From Microcosmobacter mediterraneus (GTDB taxonomy: Bacteria; Bacteroidota; Bacteroidia; Flavobacteriales; Flavobacteriaceae), in assembly GCF_031846265.1 (NCBI RefSeq), contig NZ_JAVRIA010000002.1, forward strand, positions 558,001 to 622,000: 64,000 nucleotides of DNA, read 5' to 3'. The translations under genes were made by a program, and so were the position numbers. Every line of letters begins with the position of its first letter. Positions within the stretch are counted from its first letter, which is position 1. The notes below the pieces were generated by a model. That model was not told the origin of the DNA and did not search any database. It saw only the letters and a list, made by a program, of their open reading frames with translations. Of this stretch, positions 1 to 9,264 are shown piece after piece.

Positions 1-2045
1 ACTTTATAAAATGGATTTTTACGTTTGTAATAATGAGCCATTAAAGGTGGTAAAACAAACCATGATTTATTTTTAATAGTAGTCACGTCTTCGCAAGAGG
101 TATTTACCTGATAGGTTTCGGAAGCATCTAAATGCATCAAAACGTGATAAGGACAAGGTGCTGTTTTTAAACCACTTTTTTGGATGTACTCTAATGTAGC
201 GTTCTCACAATAAGGATTGGCTCTAAATCCACTTTCACTACAAATGGAGACCTCGCTCATTTCATCATAAGGTTTTGCAAACCAATCACTGTTAGGTAAT
301 AAATCAAACACATCAAACATTACAGGAGCAGCAGTTTGCACACCAACCAATCCAGGTCGCCCTTCACCATCTGCATTACCTACCCAAACGCCAACTACAT
401 AATCTTTAGTAATACCAATAGACCATGCATCTCTAAAACCAAAACTGGTTCCTGTTTTCCAAGCGATTTGTTTAGAGTCATCATAGAATTCCCAGTTCTC
501 ATCACCTTCAGGTCTATTGACATTTTTTAGGCTCTCAAAGGTGAGGTAGATTGAAGCCGCGTCAAATATTATTGTCTCTTGTTGTTTTTCATCTTTTGAA
601 GACTTCTCAGAATAGAAGAAACTAGGTTCTATAAATTCATCTTTGAAGTATTCGCTAGAACTTTCACTGTAGTGGTTTAGAGTAGAAGCCATATTCATAT
701 AGCTTTTAGATAAATCCCATAAGTTACTTTCGGCACCTCCAAGAATTAGAGACAAACCATAATGGTTAGCGTTATAACGAATATCTTTTAAATTCAAGTC
801 TTTTAAATAATGATGAAAACGATCGAGTCCAAATTTTTGAAGTAATTTTACAGATGGAACATTTAGTGACCTTGACAAAGCTTTACTTGATGGTACAGCA
901 CCATCAAATTCTTTATTAAAATTCTCAGGATTATAATTACCAAACTGCGTTGGCACATCTGCCACTAAGGTATTTGGTAACAAATCTCCAGCATCTAACA
1001 TAGCAGCATATAAAAAGGGTTTTAAAATACTGCCAGTGCTGCGTGGTTTATTAATAATATCTACTTGATTTTGATGCGTTCTATCTGTAGGTGAGTTGCC
1101 AACATAGGCTAGTACATTTTTGGTGTTTACTTCTAAAACTAAGACAGCCATATTGTGAATCTCATTTTGCTTGAGTAATTTATGATGTTGGGCAACTATA
1201 GCATTGATATCCTCTTGCAATGTTTTATTAAGTGTTGTGGCGACATAGCTACCTTTATGAGTTTGCGTAATGCGCTGCAATAAGTGAGGCGCAATTTGTG
1301 GTAAAGGATATGGTTTTTGCGGAAGTGATTCCACTACAGATAAGTTATACGTTAATGAGTCTATAACACCTTTCGTTAATAATTTTTTTAGTAATCTGTT
1401 TCGTTTTTTAAGCAAGCGTTCTTGATTTTTACCAGGATATATAAGACTAGGCGCATTTGGTAAAACAGCTAGTGTTGCACTTTCAGACCAAGACAGATCT
1501 TTTGCAGGCCTATTAAAATAACGCCATGCTGCTGCGTCTAAGCCCACAACATTACCTCCAAATGGTGCATGACTTGCATAATGTGCAAGGATCTCATCTT
1601 TAGAGGCTCTAAATTCCAAACGTGTAGCTAAAATAAGTTCAATAACTTTCTCAAAGTAGGTTCTAGATTTACCTTTTCTAGATAATCGGATGACTTGTTG
1701 TGTAAGTGTACTTCCACCACGTTTAACATGACCAGAGCTTAAGTTTTCCTTTAAGGCTTTTACTATTGATACTGGATTAAATCCAGGATGTTTATAGAAG
1801 TATTCATCTTCAAAATGAACGATACACTGTTTAAATTTTTCTGGGACGCTATCATTAACAGGAAAACGCCATTGACCATCATCAGCAATTAATGCACCAA
1901 GAAGCTCATTGTCTTTACTAGCAATAACTGTAGAGGTTGGATCAGAGAATAAATGATGAGGTAAACAGAAATAATAGGCAATAAGAAGCACAGCTATTGT
2001 AGCTGATTTTATTTTGTGATGTTTTATATAGCTTATTAATTTCAT
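1..2045 (-). CDS. pbpC: Penicillin-binding protein 1C, C-terminus beyond the window
   Basis: Bifunctional peptidoglycan glycosyltransferase/transpeptidase anchored in the inner membrane. My translation from the ATG at 2045 gives about 681 residues before the window edge. There is a short cytoplasmic tail, a membrane segment near residues 13-27, and the GT51 domain with E79 in an HFEDEYFYKHPG context and RGGSTLTQQ at 109-117. The transpeptidase follows, with the SxxK serine in STGSILKP (S339, K342) and KTGTS at 530-534. Family members are usually about 770-800 residues, so only the C-terminal BiPBP_C region should be missing. It lies downstream of the alpha-2-macroglobulin gene, a linkage known in many bacteria, where cell-wall repair is paired with a periplasmic protease trap. 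A 73-base gap with two hairpins separates it from the ABM-like gene. Confidence 0.93.
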   Translation of the reverse strand, partial: MKLISYIKHHKIKSATIAVLLIAYYFCLPHHLFSDPTSTVIASKDNELLGALIADDGQWRFPVNDSVPEKFKQCIVHFEDEYFYKHPGFNPVSIVKALKENLSSGHVKRGGSTLTQQVIRLSRKGKSRTYFEKVIELILATRLEFRASKDEILAHYASHAPFGGNVVGLDAAAWRYFNRPAKDLSWSESATLAVLPNAPSLIYPGKNQERLLKKRNRLLKKLLTKGVIDSLTYNLSVVESLPQKPYPLPQIAPHLLQRITQTHKGSYVATTLNKTLQEDINAIVAQHHKLLKQNEIHNMAVLVLEVNTKNVLAYVGNSPTDRTHQNQVDIINKPRSTGSILKPFLYAAMLDAGDLLPNTLVADVPTQFGNYNPENFNKEFDGAVPSSKALSRSLNVPSVKLLQKFGLDRFHHYLKDLNLKDIRYNANHYGLSLILGGAESNLWDLSKSYMNMASTLNHYSESSSEYFKDEFIEPSFFYSEKSSKDEKQQETIIFDAASIYLTFESLKNVNRPEGDENWEFYDDSKQIAWKTGTSFGFRDAWSIGITKDYVVGVWVGNADGEGRPGLVGVQTAAPVMFDVFDLLPNSDWFAKPYDEMSEVSICSESGFRANPYCENATLEYIQKSGLKTAPCPYHVLMHLDASETYQVNTSCEDVTTIKNKSWFVLPPLMAHYYKRKNPFYK

Positions 2046-2062
2046 GTGTTTACCCTTCCGTC

Positions 2063-2111
2063 TTTGATTTCTATTCTGAAATCAAATCCACCTTCCCTAT
2101 TTTAGGGAAGG
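2063..2111. repeat. Two tandem perfect hairpins in the gap before pbpC
   Basis: The first inverted repeat has arms at 2063-2071 (tttgatttc) and 2078-2086. The second has arms at 2091-2099 (ccttcccta) and 2103-2111 and is followed by a T-run at 2114-2120. The T-run lies on the plus-strand side, so the second hairpin is not a proper terminator for the minus-strand genes around it. It resembles the element at 14351-14397 and is probably a dispersed intergenic repeat or an mRNA-processing hairpin. Confidence 0.5.
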
Positions 2112-2118
2112 AGTTTTT

Positions 2119-2442
2119 TTAATTAATTATTTTTTTGTTGAACTCATACTCACGTTCAACTTTACAAATTCTAACATGATACCAACTGTACCAGTCCGAA
2201 CGTCCTTTTTGTTGAGCTATAAGATGATCAGATTGTTCTTTCCAGTTTCTAATGGATTCTAAATTCTCCCAATAGCTAATGGTAATGCCTAGTTGACTTT
2301 TAGCACTTTCAATACCTAAATAGCCTTTTTGCTGTTTAGCTAGCTCTTCCATTTCCTCTGACATTTTAGAATATCCTTCAGTTGAACCTGCCTGTTTTGA
2401 TGTAAATATTACTGCGTAATATGGTTTAAAGCTTGAATTCAT
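2119..2442 (-). CDS. ABM-domain-like small protein (antibiotic biosynthesis monooxygenase fold)
   Basis: A 107-residue soluble protein with no signal peptide. The N-terminal YYAVIFTSKQ strand, the central helix SEEMEELAKQQKGYLGIES and the SYWENLESIRNWKEQSDH segment match the ferredoxin-like alpha/beta barrel of the ABM/YgiN-type family, which often dimerises and includes quinol or haem oxygenases. Substrate cannot be read from sequence. It sits between the alpha-2-macroglobulin gene (3-base gap) and pbpC, interrupting the usual direct pairing of those two, and is probably co-transcribed with them. The family call is by pattern only. Confidence 0.7.
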   Translation of the reverse strand: MNSSFKPYYAVIFTSKQAGSTEGYSKMSEEMEELAKQQKGYLGIESAKSQLGITISYWENLESIRNWKEQSDHLIAQQKGRSDWYSWYHVRICKVEREYEFNKKIIN

Positions 2443-2445
2443 TTA

Positions 2446-5400
2446 TTATTTTTCAATAGTTATCCATTGTCCTTTTCCTCTTACAAGATACTCATTATCG
2501 TACATGGCTTCTGCTTGAATTCCTGGTAAATAGTAAGTACCAAGATACGCTGCATTAAGCATCACATTAAAGGTTTTAGTCCCTTGTTTAGTGCTCTTTT
2601 TATATAGATCGAAATAGAAATTAACACGATCGTCTCTAATATCTGTATAACGTGCAGTGCTTGTTACTGTGCTTCCAAAATCAGTAAAGCGTGTGTTCAC
2701 AATTTCCCAACCAGACGGGAAAATTTGTGTTAATGCCACGTCTTTAATAGGACTATTCTTTAAATTGTAAATGGTAATACTAGCTACAAAATCTTGTCCT
2801 TGTTGCAATTTAGTAACATCAATTTTATTACCTTTTAAATCTTTATACTCCACATAGACGCTTAATCCTCGTTGTTCTGTAAGTTCTTTGCCAAGTGGTA
2901 ATTTCCCAGAATTCAGAACACGAGCATAGACAACATTTGCTTCCTTATTGGTAAGCGTTATAGTATTAGTACCTTCTTTTATAACAAGATCGCGTTGTGC
3001 AATGGCACTTTTGGTTTTAATTGCTGAAGTTTGTCCAGCATTGGTAAACTCTAAATGCAAGGTTTTTCCACCATTGGCTTCGACCATTTTAGCCATTGCG
3101 AGTAGGCTATAGGCTGTGGTTTGTGTACTCATCCAACGGTTGTCTGATAGCGCTTTAGCGATAACCTTTGCTAATTCACGTTGACGATTATCTTTGGTTA
3201 TAACCATCGTCTCTAATGCCATAGCTCTATTTCTGTTTATAGAACCATAAGTGTAATAGTTGGAGTTTGGAGGTTTAAATTCTACATTGGCAGTTTGCGA
3301 AATTGCATTACTTGCTTCTTGTTGCCCTGCTAAAGCATAAGCTGCTGCCAATCGCCATTTAGCTTCGTTAGACAACTCTGTAAATTCTCGTAAACGATTC
3401 ATTGCAGCGAGGTCTGGCTGTCCTGCTAAGGCTAAAGTATAGAGTCGGTAAGCCTGCGCTAAATCTGAGTTGTAATGACGATAACTTGGTCGCCATTTAC
3501 GTGAAGCTTCTTTCTGATAGGATAACCAATTACTCTTAAATGTTAATGGTAAAACATAGCCTTTCTTTTCTGCTTCGATCATAAAATGGCCTGCATAACT
3601 TGTTCCCCAATCATTAACATTAACTTCTCCCATCCAATAGCTCATGCCTCCATTTGTTCTTTGGAAGTTGCCTAAACGTTTTATGCCATTGGTTATATTA
3701 CTCTGAATATCTTGCTTTTTGTCAGCTGGCAAATCGAAAATATCCATGAGATACAACTGCGGAAATACACTAGACGTCGTTTGCTCCACACATCCATGAG
3801 GATATTGCACCAAATATTGTAAACGACGCGAGAAATCCATCGGTGGCATGGTTGAGAATTCTACTGTTGCAGCGTTAGTTCCAGTTACGCCAAAAGTTTC
3901 AAAATTGAAGGTTTCCGTAGCATTTGGGTTTAAGGTTAACTCTATAACTTTTGAGGATATTGGATTAGGGTTTATAACATCTAGTTCTACTTTATAAGAT
4001 GAAGTTTCACCATGTCCTTTAGATATAACTTCAACCGTGTTAATCCCTTTTGCTTTGGTAACATCGAGCTCAAAGAAGACCATTTTTTCATCAGGTTTGG
4101 CAAAATTTAAGGTCTTGGTAGAAGTGCCAATAACCTTAATGCCATCAGATAATTTTAGGCTAATATCTACAGTTTTAATGTGCTTTTCTGTGGCAAATAC
4201 TGTAACTGGCAAAGTTACCTTTTCGCCAGGACTTAATTTACGTGGTAAGGTGGCTAACACCATGAGCGGTTTTTTTACTGGTGTTGTCTCTTCTGTACTT
4301 CCATAGGCATCTGTAACAGTATTACCAGCAATAACCATGGTTCTTACTGAACCTATATAATTTGGCATTTTAATAGTATGAGATTTGTCTTCACCAGCGT
4401 TTAATGTAAAGGGCCCTAAGTAGGTAACAACTGGTTTAAAGCGGTTTGCTTTTTTCTTTTTGCCACTAGCAGCACTACCATCACCTCCAATAGCAAATAC
4501 CTGATCAATGCTTCCGCCATAGGCTCCGATAATATCATCAAAAACATCCCAAGTTTTTACACCTAGAGCCTCACGTTTATAAAACTCGTTCCAAGCATTT
4601 GGTGTTTTAAAGCGTGTAAGATCTAATAAGCCTTCTTCTACAACAGCAATAGTGTAGGTCATGGATTTATTGTTCTTTTCCGAGACTCTAACCTTAAAGT
4701 CTTCTTTAGGTCTTAAGGTTTTAGGCATGCTAATTTCTGGCTCTAATTTTGTTTTAGGATCTTCAACCAGTAATGGAATAACACCATATAAGCGAATAGG
4801 TAAATCGTTTGCAGTAACCGCATGTGGCTGCAAAAGCGAAATATTGACAAAGATATTAGGCGCCATTTCTGGTAAAATAGGAATGTTGACTTTGGTTTCG
4901 CCTTTAACCGTTTTTACCCAACGATGTTCTAATACTTCCGAACCATTTTCTATACTTATTAATGCTCTACCTTCATGTCCTGAAGGGAAGGTTATTACAG
5001 CATTATCACCAACATTATAGCGTTCTTTATCTGCTGAAAAGATGAGCATTTTGGCGTTTTCACTGTTTTGAGCAGAAGCATTTTGCCACCAATATTTGTA
5101 AAAGTACGCTGTGGTTCCTGTGGCATGACCACTTTTAGGATCATAAACTCTAATGAGATAACGTCCTTTTTCAGCATCTGGAACATTAACTGTAAAATTG
5201 GCTTTTCCGTTACTATCTGTATCTAGCTTAAAATTTTTGAAGGGTTGATGATAGGAATTAGATACATAAGAAGCCAAATCGTCGTAGGAGGAATTCCACC
5301 ACCAACGCCATTGAACTTTGTAAATTTTCACCTCTAAACCTTCTCGTTTAAGTGGTTTACCGTTTTTATCAACCACTACAATATCGAACTCCTGGTCTTC

Positions 5401-8028
5401 ATCTGTAAAATAAGAACCATAGGCTCTGCGTTTTGGTGAACGCAATCCAACAAAGCTATCGTAAGGTGCATAAGTTTTTGTAAAGGCGTCCATTGAGAAA
5501 TCGCCACCATTTTCAAAAGCTCTGACTAAAAACTGTACGTTTAATAATCCTGGTGCATTTTTACCAATAGTTAACGCTGTATTGACATCTGCTATGCCTT
5601 CTTCATTTACGGAATTTTCAAAAATGGTGACGTCTTCCGAATTAAATTTTCGAGTTGGATCTCTAAATATATAGTCCTTATAATTCTTAAATCCGGAATA
5701 CGAATTACTGAACTTCGCTTTAATTTCAGCTTTAATGTTTTTAGCTGGTGCACCATGTAACCATTTAACATCAAGTATTCCTTCTAAGTTTTTATTAGCC
5801 GTTAGAATCTCGTCTTCAAAATCAATTTTTATTTTTAATCGGTTTGGCTTTACAGTTTCTACTTTTAAGGTTTTATAAAACGTTGCGCCACCAACAGACA
5901 CTTTAGCATTGTAGTTTCCGGTTTTACTTTCTGGTGTTGTAGGTACTGAGAAGGCGAAGAAATTATTGGTGTTATCTGGCGTTACTTTTTTGTAAACCAA
6001 TTTACCAGCAGGATCTGTTACTTCTAATTTTACAGGATGATTTTTCGGTAATTTATTAGCATTGTCATTTAAAATAAATGTAAGATGTAACGAATCTCCA
6101 GGTCGCCATACACCACGTTCGCCATAAAGGTAACCTTTAAGGCCACGCTGCAAGCGCTGACCAGATACATCAAATTTACTTAATGATAGCGCACTACCAT
6201 CACTAAGTTTTACGTAACTGGTTTGGTTACTTTTCTTAACAATAGCAAAAGCTGCATGCTTAGTAATATCTAGTTGTGCTAAGCCTTCATTATCTGTTAT
6301 AGCCGAAGCTAATTCTTGTTGTTGATAGTTGTAAAGCGTTATTTTGGCATTAGCTTCTGGCTTTGTATTGAGCACATTTGTAATGGCAAAGTAATAGTCG
6401 TTAGCACCACCTTTTTTAGCAATAACTCCAAGGTTGGAAGCGATGAGATTTTGGCTAATGGTTCTGTTGTCATTATAAAAGGCGTCATGACATGGATTAT
6501 CACGATATCGCCAATTGTAATACCTGTTATTTCTGTAACTGTAGCTTAGATTATCCCAATACTGTTCTTCAAGAAGATCTTCGTCTGCTGTAGACTGCTC
6601 TGTATAATCATAATAGTCCTCTTCGTAATACTCATCTTCATAGTAATCTTCATTATCTTCGGAATTAGTTATGTTGGCACTAACGTCACAATTATAAAGC
6701 GAGTAGTCTTTTTTTATGCTGAGTTCAACACGATAAATAGCACCAGGATCTGCAGTAAAAAACTTAGACAAATCAATACTATATGCTTTCCACTTCCCAG
6801 TATTTTCTGAGGGTTCTTGAAGCTCAATTTTCTGTTTAGCTATACGACGACCAACTTGTCTAATGTTTCGTCTGTTGTTGCTGTTGAGGTTATTATTCTG
6901 AAGGAATTGCAATACATTATCTTCAAAAATCTTTATGATTCTTACATCAACTGCGCTAAGGTTAACCGCTTCAAAATTAAAATTAAGGTCTTTGGAGTTG
7001 GGTAAAATAGAACCGCTGCTTAGCAAACGTACTTGTGGTTTAATATCCTCGAAAGTGACCAATTCTGAAAAAGGGACTTTTAGCTTAAACCCTTCAGAAT
7101 TTTTTATGCCTTGAAAAACATCAACTTGCAGGTTACCAACTAATTTAGAGTTTGGATACACTTTTAGCACATTCCCTTCTACAATAAATTGTGGTGATTG
7201 GGTATTTTGAATACTCACCAAGCCATCAAAATTTTGCTGCTCTTGTAATGGGTCTGAGAAATTGAGTAGTAAATATTGTTCTGGTGATTGAAATACTTCT
7301 GTTTTGGTAATTATAAAGTTGTTTTTTCCAGGAATTGTAATGGCATTAGACCCTTTATTATCTGCACTTATTTTTTTCCCGTTCCAAGCAACTGTTATCT
7401 TGCTATCTTCAGTGTTACGTTTAATACTGTCTATTTTAAATTCAAAATATTTAGAACGTTCGTAACCTTCATTCCAAACCATATTTAAGGAGTTCCCGTT
7501 TTGTGATGCTGAGACTAATTGCTTTGCATCCTCTAAAGAGATGACATCTGCAGAGCGCATAACAGCGTCTATATATTGCCATTCTTTAGAATAGGATTGC
7601 AAGGCATTGGTAACAATATTAAAATTAGGTGTTATGGTTTTAAACTGAAAGGTATAGGTTTTGTAATCTTTAGGAATTGCATCGTAAAGCTTTCCAAGAT
7701 TAACAACTACAGCATATTCTGTATCTGCATCTAAAGCTTCGTCTGGTGTAAATTGTAAGCTATGTTTGTTTACAGCAACGAGTTTACCAGAAACATGAGG
7801 TTTTATTTTAAGTATATCTGAAGGTAAATCGTTTTCTAGATTTAAACTCTCAATAGGATTAGCTAAGGTGATTTTTATAGGTTCTACAACTGAAACTCTC
7901 CCAGAAGTAGTATAACTTATATAATCTCTAAACCTAAAGATATTGTCGGTTTCTGTAACTTGTTTTTTACACGAGATCGCAAATGCTAAGAGTATGGCAA
8001 AAACGAATAGCTTTCTGTTGTGCATCAT
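2446..8028 (-). CDS. Bacterial alpha-2-macroglobulin lipoprotein (thioester protease trap)
   Basis: An 1860-residue exported lipoprotein with lipobox FAISC (C20), expected to be anchored in an envelope membrane facing the periplasm. Family members trap attacking proteases: cleavage of a bait region exposes a thioester that links covalently to the protease. The thioester motif is intact, GCVEQT with C1413 and Q1416. Macroglobulin-like beta domains precede it, including the typical YGERGVWRPGDSLHL segment around residue 635, and the alpha-helical TED region surrounds the thioester. An acidic, tyrosine-rich stretch lies near residues 453-480 and may be an inserted linker. Linkage to pbpC supports a role in envelope defence. 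A second ATG one codon downstream is an equally possible start. Confidence 0.93.
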   Translation of the reverse strand: MMHNRKLFVFAILLAFAISCKKQVTETDNIFRFRDYISYTTSGRVSVVEPIKITLANPIESLNLENDLPSDILKIKPHVSGKLVAVNKHSLQFTPDEALDADTEYAVVVNLGKLYDAIPKDYKTYTFQFKTITPNFNIVTNALQSYSKEWQYIDAVMRSADVISLEDAKQLVSASQNGNSLNMVWNEGYERSKYFEFKIDSIKRNTEDSKITVAWNGKKISADNKGSNAITIPGKNNFIITKTEVFQSPEQYLLLNFSDPLQEQQNFDGLVSIQNTQSPQFIVEGNVLKVYPNSKLVGNLQVDVFQGIKNSEGFKLKVPFSELVTFEDIKPQVRLLSSGSILPNSKDLNFNFEAVNLSAVDVRIIKIFEDNVLQFLQNNNLNSNNRRNIRQVGRRIAKQKIELQEPSENTGKWKAYSIDLSKFFTADPGAIYRVELSIKKDYSLYNCDVSANITNSEDNEDYYEDEYYEEDYYDYTEQSTADEDLLEEQYWDNLSYSYRNNRYYNWRYRDNPCHDAFYNDNRTISQNLIASNLGVIAKKGGANDYYFAITNVLNTKPEANAKITLYNYQQQELASAITDNEGLAQLDITKHAAFAIVKKSNQTSYVKLSDGSALSLSKFDVSGQRLQRGLKGYLYGERGVWRPGDSLHLTFILNDNANKLPKNHPVKLEVTDPAGKLVYKKVTPDNTNNFFAFSVPTTPESKTGNYNAKVSVGGATFYKTLKVETVKPNRLKIKIDFEDEILTANKNLEGILDVKWLHGAPAKNIKAEIKAKFSNSYSGFKNYKDYIFRDPTRKFNSEDVTIFENSVNEEGIADVNTALTIGKNAPGLLNVQFLVRAFENGGDFSMDAFTKTYAPYDSFVGLRSPKRRAYGSYFTDEDQEFDIVVVDKNGKPLKREGLEVKIYKVQWRWWWNSSYDDLASYVSNSYHQPFKNFKLDTDSNGKANFTVNVPDAEKGRYLIRVYDPKSGHATGTTAYFYKYWWQNASAQNSENAKMLIFSADKERYNVGDNAVITFPSGHEGRALISIENGSEVLEHRWVKTVKGETKVNIPILPEMAPNIFVNISLLQPHAVTANDLPIRLYGVIPLLVEDPKTKLEPEISMPKTLRPKEDFKVRVSEKNNKSMTYTIAVVEEGLLDLTRFKTPNAWNEFYKREALGVKTWDVFDDIIGAYGGSIDQVFAIGGDGSAASGKKKKANRFKPVVTYLGPFTLNAGEDKSHTIKMPNYIGSVRTMVIAGNTVTDAYGSTEETTPVKKPLMVLATLPRKLSPGEKVTLPVTVFATEKHIKTVDISLKLSDGIKVIGTSTKTLNFAKPDEKMVFFELDVTKAKGINTVEVISKGHGETSSYKVELDVINPNPISSKVIELTLNPNATETFNFETFGVTGTNAATVEFSTMPPMDFSRRLQYLVQYPHGCVEQTTSSVFPQLYLMDIFDLPADKKQDIQSNITNGIKRLGNFQRTNGGMSYWMGEVNVNDWGTSYAGHFMIEAEKKGYVLPLTFKSNWLSYQKEASRKWRPSYRHYNSDLAQAYRLYTLALAGQPDLAAMNRLREFTELSNEAKWRLAAAYALAGQQEASNAISQTANVEFKPPNSNYYTYGSINRNRAMALETMVITKDNRQRELAKVIAKALSDNRWMSTQTTAYSLLAMAKMVEANGGKTLHLEFTNAGQTSAIKTKSAIAQRDLVIKEGTNTITLTNKEANVVYARVLNSGKLPLGKELTEQRGLSVYVEYKDLKGNKIDVTKLQQGQDFVASITIYNLKNSPIKDVALTQIFPSGWEIVNTRFTDFGSTVTSTARYTDIRDDRVNFYFDLYKKSTKQGTKTFNVMLNAAYLGTYYLPGIQAEAMYDNEYLVRGKGQWITIEK

Positions 8029-8066
8029 AAGAATAGTACTGTATTATGTTGTTAAGTTGTAAACCA

Positions 8067-8930
8067 TTATCCTTCTAAAGGTAATTCAAAAATGATAATT
8101 TTCTCAGTCTTGTAACCATCAATATCGGTCATTACTACTTTGAGTTGTATTTGACTTGGCATGATGGTATATGGAATATTCTTTAGAGCTTTGGTTTCTG
8201 ATGTAAGTGTATTACAATCTGTGCAACATTGCGTTTTAATAAACATGTTTAACTCTTGTTTGTTAATCTTACCAAACCGCTTATACTCTTTTTTAGAGAA
8301 TGTAATGGTTTTAAAGATGTTACCAGAAGATGGTAACATTTTTAGTGGTCTCCAGCTAGAGTTGTAATGCTGGTAATCGATTAGTTTATTTTCCTTTCCT
8401 TGAGTGACGACAATACTATTTCTATGACGTTGAAACACCTCGATAGTTCTGTAGTTTTGATGATGTTTTACTTTAAGGTATCTATTTTCTGGTGATACAC
8501 CTTGCTCTATTTTAAAAATAGGTGTAGTGTCGTCATTTAGTTCTGCATTTTTTAAAGAGGAGTCTTTAGCCAGTTCATCTACGAAGACTGTAAAGGCATC
8601 AAATTTTATTTTTAAAGGACTATGAATTTCACGTTCGGTTAAGTAGCCATTAAAGACATAACCTTCTTCAAAAAACTCGTCTGTTGTTCTGCCTTTTATC
8701 TTAACCCATTGGCCAGTGATTTTTCCGCTATTGTCTTTAATATCTAAAGACAAATTGGTGTGCTCAATAATTTCTACTGCTGTACCATAATCTAATAAAC
8801 CTACTTTAACTGCGCCTTGATTTGGTTTTTCTCTTACTACTAATCCGTTTTCTGCAAAAACGTACTGAATGTCTTGGGCTTGCGCTACGCTAAGAGCGAA
8901 GCATGCCACTACTAAAATTCTAAAAATCAT
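8067..8930 (-). CDS. Exported SH3-domain protein of unknown function
   Basis: 287 residues with a Sec signal peptide ending near VAQAQ (residue 19), so probably periplasmic. Residues about 23-100 look like a bacterial SH3 domain: NGLVVREKPNQGAVKVGLL, then GTAVEIIE and later GQWVKIKG. Such domains usually bind peptidoglycan or peptides. The remainder is unassigned; a QCCTDC cluster lies near residue 235. It ends 38 bases upstream of the alpha-2-macroglobulin start on the same strand and is probably the first gene of that transcript, consistent with an envelope role. Confidence 0.65.
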   Translation of the reverse strand: MIFRILVVACFALSVAQAQDIQYVFAENGLVVREKPNQGAVKVGLLDYGTAVEIIEHTNLSLDIKDNSGKITGQWVKIKGRTTDEFFEEGYVFNGYLTEREIHSPLKIKFDAFTVFVDELAKDSSLKNAELNDDTTPIFKIEQGVSPENRYLKVKHHQNYRTIEVFQRHRNSIVVTQGKENKLIDYQHYNSSWRPLKMLPSSGNIFKTITFSKKEYKRFGKINKQELNMFIKTQCCTDCNTLTSETKALKNIPYTIMPSQIQLKVVMTDIDGYKTEKIIIFELPLEG

Positions 8931-9264
8931 AATATTGTGGATTTTAAATTAATACTTAGTCTCTTTTCTAACTGTCGGACGACAGGTTCTTGAGAACTGA
9001 TTGAAACATCAAGAGGTAGGCCTATTCTTGTTAAAATAGATACGCTGAGGTTTTTAGGTTTAGATTTTTAGGTGTTGTTAAATTGTTCTTAAAATTGGTA
9101 GAGGGCTAGTTTTTATAGTAGTTCTCGATACTATTCTGACAGAGCATATTCATAGTTGATGATAGGTTTTTGTCACTTCGAGTGATTTCAACTTGTTGAA
9201 ATTGTATCGAGAAGTTGTATTTTAAATATTAATAATGTTTAATAACGACTCGAACTGATAAGAC
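8931..9264. other. 334-base non-coding gap with inverted repeats
   Basis: No credible gene. It holds a short palindrome, ctgtcg-ga-cgacag (8972-8985), and a larger structure: ttctcgatac at 9122-9131 is the exact reverse complement of 9204-9213, enclosing an inner hairpin atttcaa (9185-9191) with ttgaaat (9196-9202). The TCACTTCGAG...TATCGAGAAG pattern is of a type common between genes in Flavobacteriaceae. It separates the SH3/macroglobulin block from the last DUF6090 gene. Confidence 0.6.

Noticed and set aside
336..530. Plus-strand frame within pbpC
   Set aside because: It is the reverse of the transpeptidase region containing KTGTS; no separate gene signal.
2091..2120. Hairpin and T-run as a terminator for the ABM-like gene
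   Set aside because: The T-run is on the plus-strand side, while the genes here run on the minus strand; kept only as a repeat.
4037..5020. Plus-strand frames within the macroglobulin gene
   Set aside because: Antisense shadows of a long gene with an intact thioester motif.
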